Of a stretch of DNA of 64,000 nt, positions 26,648 through 34,770 are shown piece by piece. Below the pieces are notes generated by a model. It was not told where the DNA came from. It saw only the letters and a program-made list of their open reading frames with translations, and did no database searches. Within the stretch, counting starts at the first letter, position 1, and each line of letters opens with the position of its first letter. The position numbers and the translations under genes were made by a program. The stretch is from Phaeobacter sp. 11ANDIMAR09. Its GTDB lineage: Bacteria; Pseudomonadota; Alphaproteobacteria; Rhodobacterales; Rhodobacteraceae. The stretch covers positions 124,001-188,000 of the forward strand of contig NZ_LIKT01000003.1 in assembly GCF_001294455.1 (NCBI RefSeq). The letters run 5' to 3'.

Positions 26648-26705
26648 CGGGTTTCTCCTGCCTATCGTGTTGGGCAGAGGCTATGAAAGAAGGCGCCCTT
26701 ACGCC

Positions 26706-26719
26706 TTGATGCAAATCAA
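26706..26719 (-). promoter_or_regulatory. FNR/FnrL-type binding site upstream of the DUF6455 operon
   Basis: Perfect match to TTGAT-N4-ATCAA (TTGATGCAAATCAA). It is centred at 26712.5, about 65 bp upstream of the GTG of copy C and just outside the neighbouring YigZ-like gene. A weak -10-like TCATAG on the minus strand (26686-26681) would place the box near -39, close to the class II activating position. Being palindromic it could also act in the other direction, but there is no gene start there. Confidence 0.82.
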
Positions 26720-26726
26720 CGCTCAA

Positions 26727-27110
26727 TTACCCGGCGGTCTGGTCCAGATAGGCCCGTACCGCATCCTGGACCCGGCGAAACCTGTCGCCGCCCAGTTTCT
26801 TGCCCCCATACCAGCGGGTCACGATGATCACATGATCCCGCAGCGCAGCGCGCTCCAGCATCCGCAGAATCACCATGCCTGCACCGCTCTCGCCGTCATC
26901 CGCCTTGAGCCCCCCCGTCGGCAAGAGGGCGGCCCAGGTGTTATGGGTTGCCTTGGCGTAGTTGCGGTCACTTTTCAGCGTGGCAAGGACCTGATCCACC
27001 TCTGCCCGCGAGGTGACCTGGGCGCCGCTCACCGCATAGCGAGAGCCGCGATCCGTCTGCACGACTCCCAACCGGGTTAAAGACGGGGCAGGTGTAGAGC
27101 TGGAACTCAT
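26727..27110 (-). CDS. YigZ/IMPACT N-terminal domain protein
   Basis: 127-residue protein of the UPF0029/IMPACT family, here reduced to the IMPACT N-terminal domain: DRGSRYAV, a short ATHNTWA, DDGESGAGMVILRMLER and the hallmark VTRWYGGKKLGGDRFRR. E. coli YigZ is about 205 residues with a second small domain, which is missing here. The eukaryotic relative regulates GCN2; the bacterial role is unknown. The ATG at 27110 was chosen over a GTG/ATG-like extension at 27134. Same strand as the DUF6455 operon and upstream of it, separated by the FNR box region. Confidence 0.87.
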   Translation of the reverse strand: MSSSSTPAPSLTRLGVVQTDRGSRYAVSGAQVTSRAEVDQVLATLKSDRNYAKATHNTWAALLPTGGLKADDGESGAGMVILRMLERAALRDHVIIVTRWYGGKKLGGDRFRRVQDAVRAYLDQTAG

Positions 27111-27330
27111 CTGCGGGGCGCTCCCAAGGGTCAAAAAGATGTCTTAGCCCCTGCATATCTGTCAGAGCCAGACAACGCCAGCCGCTGCCGATCTGGCTTT
27201 CATTTCCAGTCAGACAGGCAGCAGGCGGTGATGCCCAGCAACAGCGCTGCCACTGTCTCATGGATCACAAAAGAGTTCCCGAACAGCGGGTTGCTTGCAA
27301 ACCGTCACGGATAGGGGCACTCTGTTGGGT

Positions 27331-27582
27331 ATGTTTAGTATCGAACATGAATTTGACTGCACCACGGTTACCCTGGTCGACGAAGGCAAACAGCCTCTGT
27401 TGGAAGACCTCACACTAAATGCCTTTGCCGAATGTGTGACAATCGAACAAGTGGACAGCCGCACCGATCTGGTCCAGAAGATCACCCTCTCCTATTCCCA
27501 GGTTCGTGATCTAGCGGCCGCTTTGGATCTGCCTGAGGGCGTTTACCGTCTGGTCCCAGAAGAAGCCCAGCACAAGCCCTGA
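27331..27582 (+). CDS. conserved hypothetical protein (83 aa)
   Basis: Small acidic protein, MFSIEHEFDCTTVTLVDEGKQ at its start, then TLNAFAECVTIEQVD, YSQVRDLAAALDLPEGVYRL. It looks like a single alpha/beta domain with no Cys motif, membrane segment or known signature. I recall no named family. The ATG at 27331 fits the protein-like sequence; the upstream TTG-initiated extension does not. It stands between the YigZ-like gene (divergent) and the DUF167 gene (convergent). Confidence 0.75.
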   Translation: MFSIEHEFDCTTVTLVDEGKQPLLEDLTLNAFAECVTIEQVDSRTDLVQKITLSYSQVRDLAAALDLPEGVYRLVPEEAQHKP

Positions 27583-27611
27583 TCCTGGCAAAGCCAGATC
27601 AAGGCAGCCGT

Positions 27612-27893
27612 CTAGCCATCTCCGGTATAGACAAAGACCTTGTTGCGGGATGCAGCGCCCTGCTGCAGCTCGAGCCGCGTTGCGGCCACGCCCATGGCCT
27701 TTGCCAGGAGGCTGCGCACTGCCTCGGTTGCTCTGCCATTTTCGGGAACAGCGGTGACAGATACCTTGAGCCCCGCCTCCTGTCGTAATATGGCGTTTGC
27801 GGCGGCCCGCGGCGTCACTTTCACAGCAATCCGCACTCCGGTGACAGCCAGATCCGACAGATCCGGCAGGTTTCTTCGCTTTGGCCGACCCAT
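27612..27893 (-). CDS. DUF167 (YggU) family protein
   Basis: 93-residue protein with the DUF167 fold: VRIAVKVTPRAAANAI near residue 20, KVSVTAVPENGRATEAVRSLLAKAMGV and the ending LELQQGAASRNKVFVYTG. The family is widespread and of unknown function. Full length for the family. Single gene, divergent from the nitroreductase gene. Confidence 0.9.
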   Translation of the reverse strand: MGRPKRRNLPDLSDLAVTGVRIAVKVTPRAAANAILRQEAGLKVSVTAVPENGRATEAVRSLLAKAMGVAATRLELQQGAASRNKVFVYTGDG

Positions 27894-28058
27894 AGATGAC
27901 GTGATGCCAGTTCTCCGCCCGATTGGCCAGCAGAACCCGCAAACCCCTCTTGAGATCTAGGAAACCTGTCTCAACGCCGACAAGCTGCCAGAAACTGACG
28001 GGCAAAGCCCTTCTGCCCCTTGAATTCCTGCGTACAGATGATGAGATTGGCCCCATTG

Positions 28059-28077
28059 ATGTAAAAGGGCTTTACAT
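28059..28077 (+). promoter_or_regulatory. hairpin carrying the ribosome binding site of the nitroreductase gene
   Basis: Inverted repeat ATGTAAA-AGGGC-TTTACAT directly abuts the start codon at 28078; the Shine-Dalgarno-like AGGG is the loop. Seven perfect A/T-rich pairs would be only marginally stable, so it could either be a protein operator or a weak, temperature-sensitive shield of the site. Confidence 0.5.
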
Positions 28078-28671
28078 ATGAGCAACGACCCCCAAACCCT
28101 GGCCAGTGACGCCGCGCTGCACTTTCTATTGTCGCGTCGCTCCCGTCCGGCAAAAACACTGATCGCCCCGGCTCCCACGCGCGAGGAGCTCATGCCGCTG
28201 CTGACGGCTGCAGCCCGCACCCCGGATCATGGCAAGCTGGAGCCCTGGCGTTTTGTGGTCATCGAAAAAGCCGCCATGCCGCGCCTCGCCGAGCTGACCC
28301 AGCACTGCGGCGCGCGGCTCGGCAAGTCGCAAGAAGATATAGCCAAGGCCCGCAGCCAGTTCGATCTAGGGCATCTGGCCGTGGTGGTGGTGGAAGTGCA
28401 AAAAGAAAGCGCAAAAATTCCTGCCATTGAACAGAGCTACAGCGCCGGTGCCGTCTGTCTGTCGCTGCTCAATGCCGCTCTGGCAGCAGGCTGGGGGGCA
28501 AATTGGCTGTCGGGCTGGGCCAGCCATGATCCTGAGTTTTGCCAGGACGCCTTTGGCCTGCAGGCACAGGAACGCGTGGCCGGGATCGTACATATCGCCA
28601 CCCAAGGCGCCAAACCACCGGAACGTCCGCGCCCGGATCTCTCGACCATGACAACCTGGGTAGACAAATGA
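28078..28671 (+). CDS. nitroreductase family protein (YdjA-like)
   Basis: 197-residue FMN-dependent NAD(P)H oxidoreductase of the short YdjA type. The FMN-contacting SRRS (residues about 19-22) and PxxxELxxLLTAAARTPDHGKLEPWRF are typical, as is GWGANWLSGWA in the C-terminal half. Physiological substrate unknown. Its stop overlaps the next start (ATGA), so it is co-translated with the EI24/CysZ-like membrane protein; this pair probably has a joint role. A short inverted repeat abuts the start codon. Confidence 0.92.
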   Translation: MSNDPQTLASDAALHFLLSRRSRPAKTLIAPAPTREELMPLLTAAARTPDHGKLEPWRFVVIEKAAMPRLAELTQHCGARLGKSQEDIAKARSQFDLGHLAVVVVEVQKESAKIPAIEQSYSAGAVCLSLLNAALAAGWGANWLSGWASHDPEFCQDAFGLQAQERVAGIVHIATQGAKPPERPRPDLSTMTTWVDK

Positions 28672-29360
28672 TCTTTGACGCCTTTTTCAAAACTCTGAGC
28701 CAGACCAGTGACCCGCGGTTTATGCGTGTCTTGTTCAAGGGCATCGGCCTGACCCTGGCCCTGTTGATGGGGGCCACCATCGGTTTTCTGGCGCTGGTGC
28801 AATGGCTGACAGCAGCCTCGGTGAATCTGCCGCTGATCGGAGAGGTGACCTGGCTCGACGATCTGTTTTCCGTCGGCTCAGTTCTTTTAATGATGGTGCT
28901 ATCGATCTTCCTGATGGTGCCCGTGGCCTCGGCCATTACCTCGATGTTTCTGGACGAGGTGGCGCAGGCGGTGGAGGATAAACATTTCCCCCATCTGCCC
29001 GAGGTCGCCCCCGTACCGCTCTGGGCGGCGCTGAAGGACACAGTGAATTTTCTGGGAGTGCTGCTGGGCGCCAATATCCTGGCGCTGATCCTTTATGCGA
29101 TGTTTCCCCCCGCGGCCCCTTTTATCTTCTGGGGCTTAAACGGTTATCTCTTGGGGCGCGAGTATTTCACCCTGGCCGCGAGCCGACGCATTGGACCGGT
29201 TGAAGCCAGAAAACTGTGCCGCAAACATAGCGGGACGATCTGGATGGCTGGAATTCTGATGGCCATGCCCCTGTCCATCCCGCTGCTAAATCTGGTGATT
29301 CCAATCCTGGGCGCCGCCACCTATACGCATCTGTTTCACGCGCTCTGGCGGCACCACTGA
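28668..29360 (+). CDS. EI24/CysZ-like membrane protein
   Basis: 230-residue integral membrane protein of the EI24 domain family, which includes the sulfate permease CysZ. About five to six hydrophobic segments are visible (for example residues 25-50, 65-90, 123-155 and 190-220), with the conserved FWGLNGYLLGREYF region. The start ATG at 28668 overlaps the nitroreductase stop. Whether it carries sulfate is unknown; no cys genes are beside it. Convergent with the DUF1467 gene. Confidence 0.87.
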   Translation: MIFDAFFKTLSQTSDPRFMRVLFKGIGLTLALLMGATIGFLALVQWLTAASVNLPLIGEVTWLDDLFSVGSVLLMMVLSIFLMVPVASAITSMFLDEVAQAVEDKHFPHLPEVAPVPLWAALKDTVNFLGVLLGANILALILYAMFPPAAPFIFWGLNGYLLGREYFTLAASRRIGPVEARKLCRKHSGTIWMAGILMAMPLSIPLLNLVIPILGAATYTHLFHALWRHH

Positions 29361-29387
29361 TATAGGCCCGGCCCCTCTCGAAGCGGA

Positions 29388-29663
29388 TCAGGAGGGGTCA
29401 GGCAAACGGTCGAACCAGTCAAAATCATTCACCGTGATCAGCCCGGACAGGATGATCCCCGCGATCACAGCCCACAAGAGACAGGTGACACCGGTGGTTA
29501 TCCACGCTTTTTGCTTCAGATAGTGGTTCTCCGGCGCCCCCGCATGGGTTCCGGGCTCAACCTTGCCCTTGTCGCCCTGGGTCTCAATGCGGATCGGGAT
29601 GATGACCAGAAAGGTCAAAAACCAGATCACGGCAAATAGAACCAACCCGGATGTAATGGCCAT
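29388..29663 (-). CDS. DUF1467 family membrane protein
   Basis: 91-residue protein with two transmembrane segments (about 4-24 and 55-77) and the DUF1467 features: FLTFLVIIPIRIETQGDKGKVEPGTHAGAPENHYLKxKA. Unknown function, typical of alphaproteobacteria. It follows the methylmalonyl-CoA epimerase gene by 57 bp on the same strand, so they are probably co-transcribed. Confidence 0.9.
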   Translation of the reverse strand: MAITSGLVLFAVIWFLTFLVIIPIRIETQGDKGKVEPGTHAGAPENHYLKQKAWITTGVTCLLWAVIAGIILSGLITVNDFDWFDRLPDPS

Positions 29664-29720
29664 AGTGTTTTTTCCTCACGTAGACGGGCTGCACGGCAGC
29701 GCAGCCCGCTCTACATAGTC

Positions 29721-30125
29721 TTAAACCTGTTCGAGTTCCACCAGGCAGCCGTTGAAGTCTTTGGGATGCAGGAACAGCACGGGTTTGCCATGCGCACCGA
29801 TCTTTGGCTCCCCGCTGCCCAGTACCCGGGCCCCTTCGGCCTGCAAATGATCCCGCGCCGCCAGGATGTCATCAACCTCATAGCAGATATGGTGGATGCC
29901 GCCCGCCGGGTTCTTTTCCAGGAACCCGTTGATCGGTGAGTTATCTCCCAGCGGATAGAGCAGCTCGATCTTGGTATTGGGCAGCTCGATAAAGACAACT
30001 GTCACCCCGTGATCTGGCTCGTCCTGCGGTGCGCCAACCTTGGCCCCCAGGGTGCTGCGGTACTGGGCCGATGCGGCCTCCAGGTCGGGAACGGCAATGG
30101 CTACGTGGTTCAGGCGCCCAATCAT
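29721..30125 (-). CDS. mce: methylmalonyl-CoA epimerase
   Basis: 134-residue glyoxalase/VOC-fold metalloenzyme that interconverts (2S)- and (2R)-methylmalonyl-CoA. The two beta-alpha repeats carry the likely metal ligands His7 (LNHVAIAV), Glu54 (KIELLYP), His79 (GIHHICYEV) and Glu130 (CLVELEQ). Length is normal. The start at 30125 was chosen over an open extension to 30215 because MIGRLNHVAI is the family N terminus. It works in the same pathway as MeaB at the window start, although 30 kb apart. Confidence 0.95.
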   Translation of the reverse strand: MIGRLNHVAIAVPDLEAASAQYRSTLGAKVGAPQDEPDHGVTVVFIELPNTKIELLYPLGDNSPINGFLEKNPAGGIHHICYEVDDILAARDHLQAEGARVLGSGEPKIGAHGKPVLFLHPKDFNGCLVELEQV

Positions 30126-30311
30126 GATCTGTCTTCTCCTTGGCAAAGCAATTCTTGCAGCCTTATGCTCAATTGCGGCAATCGCACGCAAGTGCGCCAA
30201 TGCGCCCAGATCCACAGTTCACGCAGGGTTCCCTGCCCTCTGCCACCTTTGGCCGATTTCCTCACGACTTTTGCCCCGCGTTGAGCCTCGGTTTGGCTGC
30301 CCCCGGGGCTG

Positions 30312-30326
30312 TTAACTTTGAATTAG
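30312..30326 (+). promoter_or_regulatory. CtrA-like half-perfect site TTAA-N7-TTAG
   Basis: TTAA CTTTGAA TTAG, one base from the alphaproteobacterial CtrA consensus TTAA-N7-TTAA, 47 bp upstream of the response-regulator start. It is a pattern match only; a near-match is not rare by chance, but the AT-rich pocket in a GC-rich genome and the position are suggestive. Confidence 0.35.
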
Positions 30327-30372
30327 CCTCAAATTTATAGCGTCTCTGCATATCCTGTTAGGAGTAAATGTA

Positions 30373-31092
30373 ATGGACGATTCGGAACTGTTTGCAGCCG
30401 CCCAAAGACTACCAAGTGCCCGCCGCCCGCTGTTGGGTCTGACCATTCTGGTCATCGAAGACAGCCGCTATGCCTGCGAGGCTCTGCGCCTCCTTTGTCT
30501 GCGAAGCGGGGCCCGCATTCGACGTGCAGATTGTCTGAAATCTGCCCGTCGCCACTTGCAGGTCTACCGCCCTTCAGTGGTGATCGCGGATGTTGGCCTG
30601 CCGGATGGTTCCGGTCTCGACCTGATCAAGGAAATGGACGCGGCCCACCCGAGGGTCAGAATTATCTTGGCCATTTCGGGCGATGAAAACGTCGAAGAGC
30701 AAGCGATTGCGGCCGGAGCAGACGGCTTCCTGGCCAAGCCCATCACCTCGCTTGCTGCCTTTCAGGAGGCCATTCTGTCGCGCCTCCCGGATGATCGCCA
30801 GCCCAGTGGCCCACGCCAGCTCACAGATGAAACCATTGAACCCGATCCTATCGCCTTCCTGGATGATATGGCCCATGCGGCAGATGTGCTGAACGACACC
30901 CAGGAAGACAAGACACTCGACTATCTGGCCCAGTTTGTGGGCGGGGTTGCCCGCAGCGCCGGAGATGGCCCCCTGGCCAAGGCCGCCGAAAACCTGGCCC
31001 GCTCAAGATCCGAAGGCCGCCCCGTCGCCAGCGACGCCGCAGTCATCGCCGGTCTGGTCCAGGAGCGGTTGGAACGAAAGATTGCCATCTGA
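30373..31092 (+). CDS. response regulator with C-terminal extension
   Basis: 239-residue signalling protein. A receiver domain occupies about residues 23-140: acidic pair Glu29-Asp30, phospho-acceptor Asp73 (IADVGLPDGSG), switch Ser102 and Lys122 (LAKPIT). The remaining 100 residues are helical, without HTH, GGDEF or EAL motifs, so the output is not transcription by a known domain. AGGAGT lies about 8 bases before the start. No histidine kinase is nearby. A 50-residue membrane peptide gene begins two bases after the stop. Confidence 0.9.
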   Translation: MDDSELFAAAQRLPSARRPLLGLTILVIEDSRYACEALRLLCLRSGARIRRADCLKSARRHLQVYRPSVVIADVGLPDGSGLDLIKEMDAAHPRVRIILAISGDENVEEQAIAAGADGFLAKPITSLAAFQEAILSRLPDDRQPSGPRQLTDETIEPDPIAFLDDMAHAADVLNDTQEDKTLDYLAQFVGGVARSAGDGPLAKAAENLARSRSEGRPVASDAAVIAGLVQERLERKIAI

Positions 31093-31094
31093 TC

Positions 31095-31247
31095 ATGTTC
31101 GAGGTTTTTTCGACATCCCTGGCGACACTCGCCATTGTCTTGTATCTGCAGGCCCGCCATTCCGCGCGGATCATCCGACGCAATCGTGACCGGGCGCCGG
31201 AGGCCTTGAAGGCTATGCAGATCCACCCAGGCGAGTTGTCGCGCTAG
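31095..31247 (+). CDS. small single-pass membrane protein (50 aa)
   Basis: ATG at 31095, two bases after the stop of the response regulator, TAG at 31245-31247. The protein starts MFEVFSTSLATLAIVLYLQA, one hydrophobic segment, followed by a strongly basic stretch (RHSARIIRRNRDR) and a helical tail: an N-out/C-in membrane peptide shape. Translational coupling to the regulator makes it likely to be real, but no family is recognised. Confidence 0.5.
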   Translation: MFEVFSTSLATLAIVLYLQARHSARIIRRNRDRAPEALKAMQIHPGELSR

Positions 31248-31320
31248 CCTTTGGTGATCAGACGGTTTTTGGCCCAAGATGGCAGAGCCGCAACAGATGG
31301 CGATGCAAAGCAATTCGCCG

Positions 31321-31839
31321 TCAGCGTAGAAATCCGGGGTCCTGCCCCATCTGCAAACCCGGGAACACATGTTGTTCCAGATCGCTTTGCCCGGTTCCGA
31401 TCATGGCCCGCATGATCCAGGCTGCGACCGCGCGTACATCCCCGGTTGGCATCAGGTCACGGCGATCGTAAAGCGCCGCCTCGCTCAGCCCCGGCCACTG
31501 CCCATAGACCCTGCCACCGCGAAGTGCGCCGCCTGCCAAAACCATAGCCCCGCCAGTGCCGTGATCCGTACCCCCCCTACCATTTTCGCGCATTGTACGG
31601 CCAAACTCGGTCATCGCCACAATCGCGGTTTTGCCCCAAACATCTGGCCCAACTCCGTGTTTGAGTGCCAGGATGCTCTCACTCAACCGTCGGAGCGCTG
31701 CCCCCAGGCTGCGGGTTTGGCGAGATTGTGTGTCCCAACCGTTCAACAAAAACGAGGCGACTCTGGTTTCTCCGCGCAGCTGTTTGGCGGTAAATTCCGC
31801 CAGTTTAAGATACGCCTTGCCGCCGGATTTCTCCCTAAC
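31321..31839 (-). pseudogene. C-terminal remnant of a DUF1501 protein
   Basis: Open frame of 173 codons, from just after an in-frame TAG (31842-31840) to the natural stop. It encodes only the C-terminal part of a DUF1501 protein: LLNGWDTQ, then WGKTAIVAMTEFGRTMRENGRGGTDHGTGGAMVLAGG and GQWPGLSEAALYDRRDLMPTGDVRAV are diagnostic. Intact members have about 390 residues with a Tat-type signal peptide; the first half is absent and the sequence upstream is unrelated and soon runs into an intergenic repeat. No plausible start with a ribosome site remains. Likely a 5' deletion product; the partner DUF1800 gene is not here. Confidence 0.82.
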
Positions 31840-31928
31840 CTAGGAGGTCACGACAAAAACCGGCACCCTGTTTTTCTGTGATACGCGTAAACAAGCGCAA
31901 TCTGTTGGTTTCGAGTTTGGGGTTTAAT

Positions 31929-31986
31929 TGGGGCTCTGCCCCCGCGCCCAGTGGCGCTCCCCAGGGATATTTTTGGCCAAATGAAA
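31929..31986. repeat. GC-rich intergenic repeat, single unit
   Basis: GGGGCTCTGCCCCCGCGCC, then GGCGCTCCCCAGGGATATTTTTGGCCAAATGAAA. It lies between the DUF1501 remnant and aspS, close to the broken 5' end of the remnant. Confidence 0.8.
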
Positions 31987-32038
31987 TCCAGAGGGCGTGC
32001 AAAATCCACAAGCCCTGCAAAGCTTCGGTGGCCAGCAA

Positions 32039-32071
32039 AGAAAAACACCCGAGAGCACGCTCCCGGGTGTT
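32039..32071 (-). terminator. intrinsic terminator of aspS
   Basis: On the minus strand: AACACCCGGGAGC, a short loop, CTCTCGGGTGTT, then TTTCTTTG. It lies 40 bp past the aspS stop. Confidence 0.82.
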
Positions 32072-32110
32072 ACTGTGATCTGGGCCAAAGGGGCCGTTTT
32101 GCCGCTGGGT

Positions 32111-33964
32111 TTACTGGTCCTGTGGGATCACCCGCAACCCAAGCTCCATCAGTTGGTCGGACATCGGCTCGGAGGGGGCAGACATCATCAGGTCTTCGGC
32201 GCGCTGGTTCATCGGGAACATGATGACTTCACGGATGTTAGCCTCATCTGCCAAGAGCATCACCATACGGTCGATACCAGCAGCGCAACCACCGTGGGGG
32301 GGCGCGCCGTACTGGAAGGCATTAACCATGCCGCCAAAGCGTTTCTCAACTTCGTCCTTGCCGTAGCCGGCAATTTCAAAGGCCTTGAACATGATTTCGG
32401 GGCGGTGGTTTCGGATCGCACCCGAGACCAGCTCGTAGCCGTTGCAGGCAAGATCATACTGATAGCCCAGCACCTCCAGCGGGTTCCCTTCCAGCGCATC
32501 CATACCGCCCTGAGGCATGGAGAAGGGGTTGTGCTCGAAATCAATCTTACCGGTTTCCTCATCAGCCTCGTAGATCGGGAAGTCCACGACCCAGGCAAAG
32601 GCAAAGCGGTCCTTGTCAGTGAGGCCCAACTCTTCGCCGATCACGTTGCGGGCGCGGCCTGCAACGCCCTCAAAGGCTTTGGGTTTGCCACCCAGGAAGA
32701 AGGCCGCATCGCCCACGTCCAGACCCAGCTGCTGGCGGATCGCCTCGGTGCGCTCGGGGCCGATGTTTTTGGCCAGCGGGCCTGCGGCCTCATTGCCCAA
32801 CACGATCTCACCGGATTTAACCAGCGCGTTCACTTCTTTGACGGTGATGCCGCGTTCCTGAGCAATGCTATCTGCCGACTGTTTACGCCAGAAGATATAG
32901 CCCATGCCAGGCAGGCCTTCTTTTTGCGCAAAGGCATTCATCCGGTCACAGAATTTGCGGCTGCCGCCTTTGGGGGCGGGGATGGCGCGGACTTCGGTGC
33001 CTTCGTTTTCCAGCAGGCTGGCAAAGATGGCAAAGCCGGATCCGGCGAAGTGTTCCGAGACCACCTGCATCTTGATCGGGTTGCGCAGGTCGGGCTTGTC
33101 CGAACCATACCAGAGCGCCGCATCGCGGTAGGAGATCTGCGGCCATTCGCTATCGACCTTACGACCGCCGCCAAATTCCTCAAACACGCCCTGCATCACT
33201 GGCTGGATGGTGTCGAACACGTCCTGCTGGGTGACAAAGGACATTTCCAGGTCGAGCTGGTAGAAATCAGTGGGTGAGCGGTCGGCGCGCGGGTCTTCAT
33301 CGCGGAAACAGGGCGCAATCTGGAAGTATTTGTCAAAGCCCGAGACCATCATCAGCTGCTTGAACTGCTGTGGCGCCTGCGGCAGGGCGTAGAATTTGCC
33401 AGGGTGCAAACGCGAAGGCACCAGGAAGTCCCGCGCGCCTTCGGGGGAAGAGGCTGTGATGATTGGCGTTTGGTACTCGTTAAAGCCCTTGTCCCACATA
33501 CGTTTGCGGATCGACTGCACCATGTTGGAGCGCAGCAGCATGTTCTGTTGCATCTTCTCGCGGCGCAGATCCAGGTAGCGATAGCGCAGGCGGGTTTCCT
33601 CGGGGTATTCCTGCTCGCCAAAGACCATTAGCGGCAGCTCTTCGGCTTTGCCCAGGACTTCGATGTCGCGGATAAAGACCTCAACTTCGCCAGTGGGCAG
33701 CTTGTCGTTCACCAGGCTCTCATCGCGGGCCAGCACATTGCCGTCGATGCGGATACACCATTCCGAGCGCACCTTTTCGATCTCGGCAAAGACCGGACTG
33801 TCGGGGTCGGCCATAACCTGGGTGATGCCATAGTGGTCGCGCAGATCGATGAACAGGAGGCCGCCGTGATCGCGGACACGGTGGACCCAACCGGAGAGGC
33901 GCACGGTTTCGCCTACGTTGGATTTGTTCAGTTCGGCGCAGGTATGGCTGCGATAGGCATGCAT
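32111..33964 (-). CDS. aspS: aspartate--tRNA ligase
   Basis: Class IIb aminoacyl-tRNA synthetase, 617 residues, larger than the E. coli enzyme's 590. The N-terminal OB-fold anticodon domain ([13 protein letters not shown]), class II motif 2 ([19 protein letters not shown]) and motif 3 ([16 protein letters not shown]), and the bacterial GAD insertion between them are all present. Whether it also charges tRNA-Asn, as in many bacteria without AsnRS, cannot be judged here. Single gene with its own terminator. Confidence 0.98.
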   Translation of the reverse strand: MHAYRSHTCAELNKSNVGETVRLSGWVHRVRDHGGLLFIDLRDHYGITQVMADPDSPVFAEIEKVRSEWCIRIDGNVLARDESLVNDKLPTGEVEVFIRDIEVLGKAEELPLMVFGEQEYPEETRLRYRYLDLRREKMQQNMLLRSNMVQSIRKRMWDKGFNEYQTPIITASSPEGARDFLVPSRLHPGKFYALPQAPQQFKQLMMVSGFDKYFQIAPCFRDEDPRADRSPTDFYQLDLEMSFVTQQDVFDTIQPVMQGVFEEFGGGRKVDSEWPQISYRDAALWYGSDKPDLRNPIKMQVVSEHFAGSGFAIFASLLENEGTEVRAIPAPKGGSRKFCDRMNAFAQKEGLPGMGYIFWRKQSADSIAQERGITVKEVNALVKSGEIVLGNEAAGPLAKNIGPERTEAIRQQLGLDVGDAAFFLGGKPKAFEGVAGRARNVIGEELGLTDKDRFAFAWVVDFPIYEADEETGKIDFEHNPFSMPQGGMDALEGNPLEVLGYQYDLACNGYELVSGAIRNHRPEIMFKAFEIAGYGKDEVEKRFGGMVNAFQYGAPPHGGCAAGIDRMVMLLADEANIREVIMFPMNQRAEDLMMSAPSEPMSDQLMELGLRVIPQDQ

Positions 33965-34086
33965 GGCGTGACCTTTCAGTATGAGGGTCTAGTCTGTGGT
34001 GGCACCGTCATTCGCGATCTGCCAGAGGCAGGCTGAATTCGGCGCAGAATTCGTCTGGGCCGATACACAGGGTTGCGCCGCGCTTG

Positions 34087-34770
34087 TCAAGCAAAGCTGG
34101 CAAATTCCTCGCAGTCTGGCGCCCAAATTGCCCGGATCTCGCCCCGCAGAGAATTCACCAGGCTGATCGAGCGCGCTTTTGCCAGATCCTTTGGTGTCAG
34201 CACGGCCTGGGAGATCTGACCTGCGTTGAGCAGGCTCTGGCGATAGACCCCCGGCAAACAGCCCGACGTCAGGGGAGGCGTAAGCTGCTGGTGATCATCC
34301 GTCGTGATCACCAAATTCGTTATGGTGCCCTCACAGAGCTCCCCACGGGTATTGAGAAACAGCATCTCGTCAATCCCCGCGGGCAGGGTTGCGCGGGCCT
34401 GATCATAGAGCGCCCGACGCGTTGTTTTATACCGGAGAAAGGGATCCTCCGCGTCGAGCCGGATGTCTGAAATCGCAAAGCGCCAGGCCGAGGCCTGCTG
34501 GGGCATCGGCGCCGTGGAGATCTGCACCCCGCCCTCCGCATCCAACGTCAGCCGACAGCGCAGGGGACCCTCGGCCCGGACGCCCTCCAGAGCGCGGTGG
34601 ATCGCCATGGGGTCGAATACGATGCCAAAATGCGCCGCCGAAGAGGCCAGCCGGGCCAGATGCAATTCCCACCGTGCAACGCCCCGCCCCGGCACGAAAC
34701 CAAAGGTTTCGATCAGGCGGAAATCGGCATCATCTTTGAGGGTGCCAACTGGGCAAAACGGGCTTTCCAT
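34087..34770 (-). CDS. pabC: aminodeoxychorismate lyase (class IV PLP aminotransferase fold)
   Basis: 227-residue class IV aminotransferase-fold protein, probably releasing p-aminobenzoate and pyruvate from 4-amino-4-deoxychorismate. The PLP Lys115 is in LRYKTTRRALYD; DEMLFLNTRGELCEGTITNLV is the second typical motif, and GCLPGVYR the third. It begins inside the last 58 bases of pabB in another frame, an unusually long overlap, so translation is coupled. It is shorter than E. coli PabC (269), as usual in this group. Confidence 0.88.
   Translation of the reverse strand: MESPFCPVGTLKDDADFRLIETFGFVPGRGVARWELHLARLASSAAHFGIVFDPMAIHRALEGVRAEGPLRCRLTLDAEGGVQISTAPMPQQASAWRFAISDIRLDAEDPFLRYKTTRRALYDQARATLPAGIDEMLFLNTRGELCEGTITNLVITTDDHQQLTPPLTSGCLPGVYRQSLLNAGQISQAVLTPKDLAKARSISLVNSLRGEIRAIWAPDCEEFASFA

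Noticed and set aside
30126-30372. Small-RNA or riboswitch before the response regulator
   Set aside because: No conserved riboswitch core or strong terminator-like hairpin; only the CtrA-like site stood out.
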